From: Volvox africanus
Taxonomy: Eukaryota; Chlorophyta; Chlorophyceae; Chlamydomonadales; Volvocaceae
Reading direction: 5' to 3'
Length of the DNA: 64,000 nt
NCBI GenBank assembly: GCA_030268105.1
Contig: BSDZ01000015.1
Span: 310,001 to 374,000, forward strand
Shown here: positions 33,163 to 42,697 of the stretch, piece by piece
How the letters are laid out: each line of letters begins with the position of its first letter
How positions within the stretch are numbered: position 1 is the stretch's first letter
Made by a program: the position numbers and the translations under genes
Notes under the pieces: generated by a model
Database searches by the model: none
What the model saw: only the letters and a program-made list of their open reading frames with translations
Told to the model about the DNA's origin: nothing

Positions 33163-36064
33163 GAAAGGTGCATAACGACACCTCCAATGGACATTACACG
33201 CGCAGCACAACTGATGTCTGCTATGTGGCCTGATGTTGAGTGCGCGGTATGCAAGGTGGAAGACGGCATTCTCTTGGACGCAGCGGTGATGGCGGCAATT
33301 ATGTGCGCTTTGAAGGAAGAGCTTGCTCCTGTTGAAGACAGCCTCGCAGCCGCTATCATCGACGTCATGGAGACCTTCGTATTAGGTATGCCGCGTCCTA
33401 AAGGATTTGTCTTCATTCCGTGCGCCGTGAACGAGGTGAAGTGCCTCAAGGACTTTCTCCTTGGCGACGCGCTCCACCTGCTACCAACGGGTGAAGGTGA
33501 GCGTTGGTGCACGGTGGCTTTGGGCATCTGGGGCCACACATCGATTTGTGGACGCAGGGGATGCACCTTGACGCATTTGTTTTCCCAAATGCAGAGGACG
33601 TCTCTCCCCGTGATGCAGAGGACGTCACTCCCTGTGAGGACGACGCGTGTAAAGCACCTGAAAAGACAGGTACGGGTCGGAGTGCAGATTGCCTGTGGAT
33701 CCTCGCCTTCTCATGCCCTTTCCGTGCTTCCTGCAGCTCACAACATAACCAGTGCCCGGAGCTCTCACACATCTGAAGGCGCCTTGCCAGGCGGTAAGGA
33801 TTGGGGTTGTATCGAGGAGCTCGGCGCTGGCATAGGGGATCTGGACAGGTCACCATGACAGCGTAGCTGATGCGATGCTGTGCATGCAGGGGAGGCTGCT
33901 GTTGCATCCACAACCCTGGATCCCGTGTTGCCCGCGGGTGGAAGTGTGAATGCGAGAGCAGGCCCAGCGGAGCACTACAAGGGGAGGGTGGTCCCGGGCT
34001 TTCCACCGAGGCCCCGGCAGGGGTTGTCGCGTTCACGTGCCGGGTCTGAGGAGCCATCGGGTCCGTGGGGCCGTCGCTGTGCCTCGTGCATGTCCTTACA
34101 TCGCCTACACCACGCAGAGCAGTACCGTGCGGGGGTACTGGGCGGCTCGGCTCCGATTGCCTGTGTCCAAGTTTTGACCTGGCGCGACCAGCTTTGCGCG
34201 CCTGACACCATTGGAATGGCACTGGCGGCAGTGTTCAGCGGGGACACACTGCGGAGCGCTGGGCCACTGGGCGTGGTGTACGCTGATCTCCAGGAGGCCC
34301 TTTCCCGCCAGGACCAGTCTGCTTTGGATAGGGCACAAGCTGCAGCGGAACACCTTCCACTGGAGCTATTGCCTGGGCACGTCTTGGGCAAGCATATGTG
34401 TGTTGCGGACATTTGGGAGGTGATGGCATCCGTGCAAGGGAGCAGACTGGGCCTAGGGGGAATGGCTGTTGGGAGATGCGGAAGTACGCAGAAGCCATCC
34501 GGCAGTATGGCATGACCGATCTCACTTCCACGGGCCCAATGGAGAGCTACAATAAAACCCTTCGAGCGGCATGGCAGTTCACAAACAAGAAGAACGACGC
34601 CCTCAAAGAGCAGGTCTGGCCTGTTCATCGCTTGCCTTATCATACCTAACGGATCGTGCTCAGCATCACATTCTTCCTTATCAGGTTGTTGGAAAACTTG
34701 GTCTTGTCGCGCCATGCCCAGTCCACGACTCTAGAGCTGACATGGCCACTTCAGACAACGCGGTTAGTGCAGCAAATTTTCCGTTCTTTCCACGCTGATG
34801 CGGTCTTGTACCTAACAACCTCGTTTGCCTTCCTGGTACTCGATGAAGTGTTCGAGAGTCATTAGCAGCAAGACCCACGCCATGGGGAGGACCGGCTTGA
34901 CCTTGCCTTGGCTGGAGGCATGCCAGCGATTCTCTTCTGCCGGTAGGTTCAGCTGACTGCCGGTACACTCGGCTGTCTCTGGCTGCTGGAATTAATCTAT
35001 GATGACTTGTCATGCAGGGGCCGTGGACGGCGCCAAGTACCTGACCTCGTGTTTAAGTAAGCAGCTAAAGGACATCTGGGGCCTTTCCCAAAGCCAGCTT
35101 GAGCTCTGCCAGGTAACTTTTTATTACAACTTCGCCTAGATACTGCTACTGGCTGCACTGCCCAGTGCTGCTTGCATCAAACATGTTCGTCGTGATACAG
35201 GTTACTGTTCGGCAGATATGCTACCTGTACTATGCTCCGTACGAGACAGTTGTATACGTGCATGGCGGCCGTCTCACGGGACCCTGTTTGGGAACCGTAC
35301 CGAGGCGGCTGTTTGTGACGTGTCGGTTCGGAGCAACGAAGATGACGTTTGGTACGGGCGGGTAAGCACGCACCTGTTGTCGGGATTCTACTGTTTTGCT
35401 GTGTGTGAAGGGGGGAAGGGGGTTCCCGGCACTGACATAAATGAATTTGGCTTGGAACACAGGTACAGCTTCTGCTCAGCATTACACACACACAGGAGAC
35501 CCATGACTTGGTGTATGTGAGGTGGTTCGAAGCACCCGAGGAGGACTGGAACAGGGAGCTTCACCTCCGACCGTTGCAATGGCACAGGTGTGGTGGGTGG
35601 CAAAGGGACGGCATAGAAAGAGGTCGAACTCGAGCCTAACCCAAAACTGCACCCCCACCCCCACCCCCCGCTGCAGGAAGCCTGGTGCACCACATGCCTC
35701 CTGTGGGTGCATCCCCTTGGAGTCCGTCATCGAGCGTGTTTGCATTGTTCGGACCCCGCGGCCAATTGTTGGGAAACGTGGGGCCTCTGATATGAAGCCG
35801 GTAGATCCTAAGGATGACGACAAAACGTCACAGTTTGTGTTGATTAACCTCGTTGGGCCGCCCGCTGAGGAGTTGCTGCCCGTGGTGGCAGAAGCAGTGA
35901 GGGAGGAGGGGATGGGAATGCAGCTACGTCCCTGCCAGGTCAGCGTGCGACTGGGTGCCGCCATGGCTGCTATGGAAGTAAAGGCGTGGGGCTGGGAGCC
36001 CCTGCGACTGTCAAAAGCACCTCAAACACAGATAAGGGTAATCCCGTCTAATAAATTATTCTGA
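33163..36064 (+). CDS. Multi-exon protein of the DNA transposon, candidate transposase
   Basis: Segments with good splice borders and open frames are 33163-33496, 34476-34613 (within a longer exon), 34685-34762, 34866-34942, 35018-35112, 35201-35361, 35463-35632 and the stretch from about 35670 to 36064. Readable motifs are MTDLTSTGPMESYNKTLRAA, KYLTSCLSKQLKDIWGLSQ, DDVWYGRVQLLLS, LVYVRWFEAPEEDW and IPLESVIERVCIV. The last three resemble the C-terminal part of large algal and fungal transposon proteins as I recall them. Catalytic residues could not be named, and the region 33500-34475 has no settled frame. It is probably the transposase or its decayed remnant. Confidence 0.4.
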
Positions 36065-36544
36065 TGGTGAAGATGGTAATATCGGTTATTTTTCCTGAAT
36101 TTTAGCACTGGCATTAATTAGCTTCTTGAAAATCCTATATAAATATTTCAAAACGTTTTCTCTGATTGTATTGATTTTTAGCCACGCCCAGCAGAGGTGA
36201 AGGGAGACGGATTGGTGAAGTAGGGTGGCCTTGTTGGAATGCCGATGATTCTGGAAGTAAAGGTGTGGGGCTGGGAGGCACGACCAGCAGAGGTGAAGAG
36301 AGACGATTGGTGAAGTAGGATGGCATTGTTCAACAAGGCCAAGTTGGGATGTCAGCGATTTGTGAGAATGATGTGAAGGAGGAGGAGGCCGGGACAAAGA
36401 GAGGACCAAGGCAGGTGGCGCTGTCGGGCTATGACTGTATGATATGTACCCCTGTAATGTATACAACCGGATAATGATTGAATCCCGTACAGCAATTGCA
36501 TGGCCTCCGCCGACCGCTGCAAAATATAATTTGATCAGCTATAG

Positions 36545-36738
36545 CTGGCATCGACTATAGCTTGGACGACTTACCTCGACTATAGCTTGGACGACTTACC
36601 TCGACTATAGTTGGACTATAGTCTCATACTATAGTCGATGTTATTATCATCTAAAAGAATCGTCTATTGGTTCGCTATAGTCGAATCGGCTATTTCTGAA
36701 AATAGTCCAACTATAGTCAGCCTCCAAAAATACAGACG
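36545..36738 (-). repeat. Right subterminal repeats of the DNA transposon
   Basis: It carries two copies of CGACTATAGCTTGGACGACT, then several CTATAGTCG palindromes, ending at the inverted terminal repeat. It is shorter and less regular than the left array. Confidence 0.8.
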
Positions 36739-37755
36739 CAGCTTGGCCTGAAACCTAGCCCATGCTTCTGGTCAGAAGCTACCCTTGCTGATGGTGGTAA
36801 GCAGGCTATCTTGGGGCAGGTTAATCTTCGTCTATCTGCAGGTCCTTTAAGGTTAAATGTCCGCCCATACGTGTTGCCTGAGCTAACTGATGCTGCCGTG
36901 TATATCTTGGGTTCTTCCACCCTAGCACAGTATGGGGCTGTCCTTGACTATGAGTCTAAGTCTTTGCGCCTGCGCAAGGGGACTCTAGTTTGCAAGGTAC
37001 CCTTTACTACTGCCGGACAGCCACCAGATCAGACAACACCTGCGCCTTGCTTTAATTATGCAACCACTGCTATCTGTCAGCACACTGAACCTGAAGTTGT
37101 TGGCAGAAAAGCAGCAGTTCGCATGATTCGCAAGGGGGCTCATGCTTTACTAGTACGGCCCAAGTTGCACCTGAATGCAACTTCTATCCCAGCTGATGCC
37201 ACTGACCCTGAGCTTGAGGCCCTGTTACAGGAATATGCAGATATATTCCAGGAGGACCCTGGTAAGCCTCCAATGCGGCCTGTGGATCACACCATACCTT
37301 TGGTGCCTGGCGCAGTACTTGTTTCCTGCCCCATGTATCGGCTAAGCCCCTTGGAGCTGGACGAGGTCAAACGACAGGTTACTGAGCTGCTGAAGAAAGG
37401 TATGATACGGCCAAGCACATCCCCATACTCCGCCCCTATCCTGTTTGTGGGAAAGAAGGATGGGACTCTGAGAATGTGCATTGATTATAGGGGATTAAAT
37501 GCTGCAACGGTCAAGAACCGTTACCCCCTCCCACGTGTCAATGATCTGCTGGATAAGCTAAAAGATTCTGCATTCTTTAGCTCTATTGACCTCCAGCAGG
37601 GGTATAATCAAATTCGTATAGCAGAATCTGACATCCCTAAAACGGCTTTCCGTACACCGTTTGGCCATTTTGAATATACCGTCCTTAGTTTCGGACTGAC
37701 GAACGCCCCTGCAACGTTCCAAGCCGTCATGGACCTTCAGGCCATGCATCGATAA
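36739..37755 (+). pseudogene. Protease end and RT fingers/palm of G2
   Basis: It continues the protease after the nested transposon ([18 protein letters not shown] segment) and runs in one frame into RT ([20 protein letters not shown]) up to about 37735. A 5-base deletion after ATGGACC then shifts the frame just before the catalytic YLDD, which is present in the next frame (about 37768). Confidence 0.85.
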
Positions 37756-38900
37756 ATTCGTCATCTGTTATCTGGACGATATCCTGGTGTTTTCAAAGAC
37801 CTGCGAGGATCACATACAACACCTCCGCCTGATCTTTGAGGTTCTGTGGTGTGAGCAGCTATATGCTAAGCGTTCTAAGTGCCACTGGGCACAACCACAG
37901 GTGGAGTATCTGGGGCATATAGTGTCTCAGGGTGGCATACGGATGGACCCCCTGGAAACTGCTGTTGTTCGGGATTGGCCAGTGCCCTCAAACCTTCTGG
38001 AACTGCGTAAGTTTTTGGGCCTGACCAACTACTTTCGTAAGGTCATAGAGTGCTACTCAGTCATTGCTGCACCGCTAACAAACCTCACACGTAAGGGAGC
38101 CTTTTCTTCACCTGAGGCCTGGACCCCCGCATACCAAGCAGCTTTTGATGCTTTGAAGCGTGCTATCTCTGATGATATTATCCTGCACTTCCCTGACTAC
38201 TCATTGCCGTTCCGTGTAGAGGTCATAACTGATGCATCTATACATGGGACGGGGGCAGTTCTGTTGCAGCAGGGACGCCCCATGGCATACACGAGTAAGA
38301 AGTTTTCGGGGGCTGAAACCCGTTATACTACAGGGGAACAGGAATTTCTTGCGGTCCTACATGCCTTGAAGGAATGGCGATGTTACCTTGAGGGCCGGCC
38401 TTTTGCCCTCAAGACTGATCACAAACCCCTTACGTTTCTGCAAGGTGTGCCTTCCCTTAACCGACGCCAGGCCCGCTGGATGGAATACCTGGCATGGTTT
38501 AACTTTGGTTGGGAGTACCTGAGCGGCTCACTTAACATAGCTGATGCTCTCAGTAGGCACCTCTCACTGCATGCAGCCATTCTGGCGGTAAGCACACGTA
38601 GTAGGTCTCAGGCAAAACCTAACTTTGTGCCTTCCTATTTTACCAAGCACTTGAAACAGGCTTATGCAGCCGACCCGTGGTTCACAAATCACAACAACAC
38701 GGGGCACTTGGTACAGGAGCATGGCTTATGGATCCGATCAGAAGGATCCCACCGTCAGATTGTCGTACCTAATGATGATTCATTACGTCGGGAACTTCTC
38801 TCACGTTTTCATGACGGCCCTCTTGCTGGGCATCCTGGCTGCACGCGGTTACTGGAGCTTTTGCTTTTTGCTTTTGTCAATTCTGGTGGCCCCGCATGGC
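37756..38900 (+). pseudogene. RT palm/thumb, RNase H and integrase start of G2
   Basis: The frame, with its first ATG at 37787, begins just after YLDDILV. It contains the RT thumb (YLGHIVSQGG), RNase H (FALKTDHKPLTFLQ, with the run that is broken in G1) and the histidine half of the integrase zinc domain (GPLAGHPGCTRLLELL). Small insertions around 38860-38890 shift the frame before the CX2C half. Confidence 0.85.
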
Positions 38901-39621
38901 TAAGGACACCGAAAATTATGTCCTCTGTTGCGACCTGTGCCAGCGCAATAAGGCCCAGACGGGTAAATCACATGGGCATCTCCAACCTCTTCCTATTCCT
39001 GACGCTCCCTGGGACAGCGTCTCCATGGACTTTATTGTTGTGCTGCCCAAAACTGAGGGAGGATACGACGCCGTGCTGGTCCTGGTCGACCGCTTTACTT
39101 AGACGGTCCACCTGGCCCCCACGACATCATCCTGCACAGCTGAGCAAACGGCCCGTCTATTTTTCGACAATGTGGTACGTTTGCATGGGGTCCCCAAGTC
39201 CGTGGTATCTGATCGCAGCACTCAATTTGCAAGTAAGTTTTGGGGCGCCCTGGGGACTCTGGTAGGAATGCGGGTGAATCTGTCCACCGCCTACCACCCC
39301 CAATCTGATGGGCAAACAGAGCGTGTTAACCGTGTCCTGGGTGATATGCTCCGTAACTTTGCAGGACGCACCCCTACTGCATGGGATACCTACCTAACCG
39401 CTGCTGAGTTTGCCATTAATAATGCTACTAACCGGTCCGTTAGTAATAGTCCGTTTTTCCTGAATTACAGTTTTAACCCTGCTTTGCCTGTTTGGCAGGC
39501 ATTGGACGTAAATGTCCCAGCTGCAAAAACGTTTGCTAAGTCTTTCGTGTCCCGTCTAACTGACGCTAAAGCTTGCCTGGACAGCAACAGGCTATGGACT
39601 ATTATATCGTGTCCCGTCTAA
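38896..39621 (+). pseudogene. Integrase core of G2
   Basis: It carries CDLCQRNK, SMDFIVVLPKTEGGYD (first Asp), a stop codon TAG at 39100, then VVSDRSTQF (second Asp) and SDGQTERVNR (Glu). The DDE residues are intact but the stop and a downstream duplication disrupt the protein. Confidence 0.85.
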
Positions 39622-39668
39622 CTGACGCTAAAGCTTGCCTGGACAGCAACAGGCTATGGACTATTATA
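39545..39668 (+). repeat. Perfect 62-bp tandem duplication in the G2 integrase
   Basis: Two identical units start with TCGTGTCCCGTC at 39545 and 39607. 62 is not a multiple of three, so the frame shifts and ends at 39621. Replication slippage or microhomology repair (TATTATA at the joint) could explain it. Confidence 0.92.
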
Positions 39669-40244
39669 ACAAGTCCAAAAAGGACGTCACGTTCACTAAG
39701 GGCCAACTGGTTATGTTGAGCACGAAAACCTTCGTTCCCTGGCTGATGGGTCTCGCAAGTTATTACCACGCTTTGTGGGGCCTTATCCTGTCGTACACAT
39801 GGTAGGGTCGGTGGCTGTAGAGTTACAACTTCCATCTGACCTACGCATTCATCCCACATTTCATGTATCTCTCGTACGTCCATATCGGGGTACTCTGCCT
39901 GAGGCTAACGATAGCATCCCTCCTGTTACGGAAGCTAATCCCTCTACCTGGTTATCGGGTAAGCAGACCCTGTATGCTGTCGAACGTATCCTAGATTACC
40001 ATGCACGACGTATTGGCAAGGGTAAGTGTAAGCGCAATGTGCATGAGTACCTGGTTAAGTGGTCTGGGTATTCGTCTGAGCACAATAGCTGGGAACCGGC
40101 ACGTAATTTCACCCCTGACATGAAACCCCTGCTTGATGAAGCTAGGCTGCGGGCACAGTCTAAGGACCTCTCTGACGCTGTCCTACCTCAACCTGTCTGC
40201 TTTCTTCTCATGCATCGGGACGCTGCATCTAGAGGGGGAACAAT
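39669..40244 (+). pseudogene. Integrase C-terminal domain and chromodomain of G2
   Basis: From 39775 the frame reads MGPYPVVHMVGSVAVELQL and then the chromodomain (VHEYLVKWSGYSSEHNSWEP) without the stop that G1 has at that place. It runs past the purine tract into the LTR. The chromodomain keeps the aromatic cage residues expected in chromoviruses. Confidence 0.8.
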
Positions 40245-40550
40245 TGTTGTATCCTTAATGCATTTTGGTAAATCATTAAGATATAATAATTATCTGTTTA
40301 TTATTTTATAATGTAATATATTTAATTATCAGATTAACTGTTTCATGTTCCCATCTGGCATTCGATTTGTGGATTTGGTCTCGGCTGTCGACGACCAATG
40401 CTAACTGACTTCCTGAAACATCCGAACCTGTCGGTTACTCCATAACCTGTATGGAGTGGGCCATTTACCGACTGAATGGTAAATGGTGGAACACCTGGTT
40501 CCTGGTTCACTGAATCTCCGGTTGTAGTGGTGACTTCTGAAGGTCACGCC
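40245..40550 (+). repeat. 3' LTR of G2, truncated by the G1 LTR
   Basis: The first 306 bp of the LTR, ending GGTCACGCC directly before the inverted G1 LTR at 40551. The 5' LTR shows how it should continue (CGGTTCAAGGCC). G1 evidently inserted here. Confidence 0.85.
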
Positions 40551-41383
40551 TGTTGTACCTCTCCTTCGTGTTTGCTCATCAGTATCTGCGCATCTGAAGG
40601 CTTGCGACACCAATGCGCGAGCACTTGCAAGTACAGCAAGGCAAGCACGAGCAAACAGAGACAGCGGAAGACTTCAAACAAGAAGAGATATAACTTACAG
40701 TCTTACAGATCGAAGCGGTGCAATGGACGCAATTGCCGTCAGCGCCGGAAGCAAGCAATCATCACGCGGCGGTGAATAGCGAAGTTTAGGCTTAGCTCGG
40801 GCTAAGTAGAATGGCGTATATCAATAATAGTGTAGAACACACGAGTGTTCTCCGGTGTCGAATGTCTTATCTTGCTTAGCCGTCCTCGCATCTGTTATAC
40901 TCGCAGCATCGCAATGTCGTACGATTCACACTAGGAGGCCGATCCTAAGTGTGACAACCCTACTGCGTATAGGCGATGTCCAAGCATAACAACGTATAAG
41001 CCTTTCCGGCATTTGCATGATGCAAGGGTCCGAATAACGATATTCGGTTGCAAGGCATGCATCGCGACGAGTGCGGCGCTCTCAACGTGTGCTGTAATGA
41101 AGTAATATTATATCAAATAATATTACTTATCGTTTCGTAGCAAAAGCATAATGCGCACTTCAATGATTTGGGATTTCATGCATGCTAGGCGGATTTGCCA
41201 TGATGCGATGTCGTGATGGATAATGATAACATGCCAAATGCATATATAAATGTATGTGAATACATCTATATCATGCAGGTTCATTCATATGCAATAATCA
41301 TTCATGCATTCATCAAGATAACACTTCGCCTTGTAGGGTCGCATCGACCTACGCATCGGCGGGAAACGAACCGTAGCACAACA
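40551..41383 (-). repeat. Full 833-bp LTR of family G1 (3' LTR, spans the inversion breakpoint)
   Basis: Read on the minus strand it starts TGTTGTGCTACGG at 41383 and ends GGTACAACA at 40551. 40963-41383 belongs to duplicated block X; 40551-40962 is unique to this copy and is the part missing from 6776-7196. Confidence 0.9.
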
Positions 41384-42662
41384 ATTATCCCCCCTCCCGT
41401 ATGCAGCGTCCTCGCTGCTTCATACAGCATCGACTGCAAGGGTCATTGGGCTTGCGTGGCACGTTTGCGGGCTTCTTCGAGCAGGGGCTTCATGTCCTGC
41501 GAGAAGTTGCGTGCCGGTTCCCATGAGTTGTGCTCGCTGGTATACCCTGTCCACTTGACCAAGTACTCATGTACTGTCCGCTTACGTCAGTGTCGGCCCA
41601 CACGACGCGCGCGATAATCTAACACCCGCTCCACATCGTAAAACTTCTGTTTACCAGCGATCCAGGTCTCGGGAACTGGTTCGATCGCTGCGGGGGCGTT
41701 AGCAGGCTCAGGGACGGGTTCCGTACCACGATAAGGACGGACAAGCGATACGTGAAACGTGGGGTGAATGGTCATCTCAGCGGGCAATACAAGCTCCACA
41801 GCCACATTCCCAACCATGCGCATGACAGGATACGGACCAATCCAGCGGGGTAAGAGTTTTTGGGATCCGTCGGCCAAGGTACGCAAGTTCTTGGTGCTTA
41901 GCAACACAAGTTGCCCTTCTGAAAACGTCACATCCTGCTTGGATTTGTTGTAGTATTCCGTCGTTTGTTGCTGCGCCGCGTCCAAACACGCCTTCGCGTC
42001 TGTGATTCGGGACATAAAAGACTTGGCAAAAAGTTTAGCAGCAGGCACGTTCACTTCCAACTCACACCACACGGGTAGCGCAGGATGAAACCCGTAGTTA
42101 AGAAAGAACGGACTTTTGCCTGTAGAGCGGTTAACAGTGTTGTTAAGCGCGAATTCTGCCGCAGTCAAATATGTATCCCAAACGAGTGGTGTGCGACCAG
42201 CATAATTGCGCAACATATCACCCAACGTGCGGTTTGTGCGTTCAGTTTGACCATCAGTCTGCGGGTGGTACGCTGTGCTCAGGTTGACATGCATGCCAAC
42301 TAGCTTGCATAGCGCTTCCCAAAACTTAGACGTGAACTGTCCACCGCGGTCCGAGATCACGTTTTTGGGAACCCCGTGTAACTGAACCACATTGTCAAAA
42401 AACAAACGTGCGGTTTGCTCAGCTGTGCAGGACGATGTGCATGGTGCTAGGTGGACCATCTTAGTCAGGCGATCGACCATAACGAACACCGCATCATATC
42501 CCCCCTCAGTTTTGGGCAGCGCAACTATGAAGTCCATGGAAACACTTTCCCAAGGCGCATCCGGGACAGGCAACGGTTGCAACAACCCATGGCCCTTACC
42601 GGACAAAGCCTTATTGCGCTGGCACAGACTGCATGTCTGTACGAAGTTCGCCGCATCGTTAG
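40963..42662. repeat. Inversion-duplicated block X, copy 2
   Basis: Inverted partner of 5497-7196 (position sum 48159). It holds the first 421 bp of the G1 3' LTR, the chromodomain and most of the integrase. Confidence 0.9.
41587..42661 (-). pseudogene. G1 integrase fragment, fused to block B
   Basis: On the minus strand it carries CSLCQRNK, the DDE core (with GQTERTNRT) and the C-terminal domain, stopping at the same TGA before the chromodomain as G1a. The open frame extends upstream into block B to 42873, giving a chimeric 428-codon ORF whose first 71 or so residues are antisense to the pseudokinase 3' end. The histidine half of the zinc domain and all upstream pol are absent. Confidence 0.85.
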
Positions 42663-42697
42663 GCGAGTCCGGATTCATACCCGGTTTCATGCTGTGA
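42662..42697 (+). pseudogene. Orphan 3' tail of the pseudokinase gene
   Basis: The last codons of the pseudokinase (ESGFIPGFML and TGA, as at 9891-9926) occur here without the rest of the gene and run directly into retroelement integrase sequence. It is the mirror case of the SppA tail at 7196. Confidence 0.85.

Larger units (their letters stand above)
32103..36738. mobile_element. Unassigned 4.6-kb DNA transposon with CGACTATAG-rich ends
   Basis: It interrupts the G2 protease frame. The ends are 13-bp inverted repeats, CGTCTGTATTTTT (32103-32115) and its complement (36726-36738), flanked by CA on each side. Reading ACGCA as a 5-bp duplication is also possible, with offset termini. The left 535 bp hold four diverged tandem units and the right 190 bp hold more, all built of CTATAGTCG/CGACTATAG. 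In between lies a multi-exon coding region (33163-36064). Self-complementary subterminal repeats are known as transposase-binding arrays in several cut-and-paste superfamilies. I cannot assign the superfamily; the KDZ/Zisupton type is a guess. Confidence 0.75.
30368..40550 (+). mobile_element. Ty3/gypsy chromovirus element G2, defective, with nested DNA transposon
   Basis: 5' LTR (30368-30806), primer site, deleted gag, protease, RT, RNase H, integrase, chromodomain, purine tract (AGAGGGGGAACAA) and a 3' LTR starting at 40245 are in order. A 4.6-kb DNA transposon (32103-36738) splits the protease. The 3' LTR is cut after 306 bp by the G1 LTR at 40551. Without the insertion the element would be about 5.5 kb. 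Several frameshifts, a stop at 39100 and a 62-bp duplication make it non-autonomous. Confidence 0.88.
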
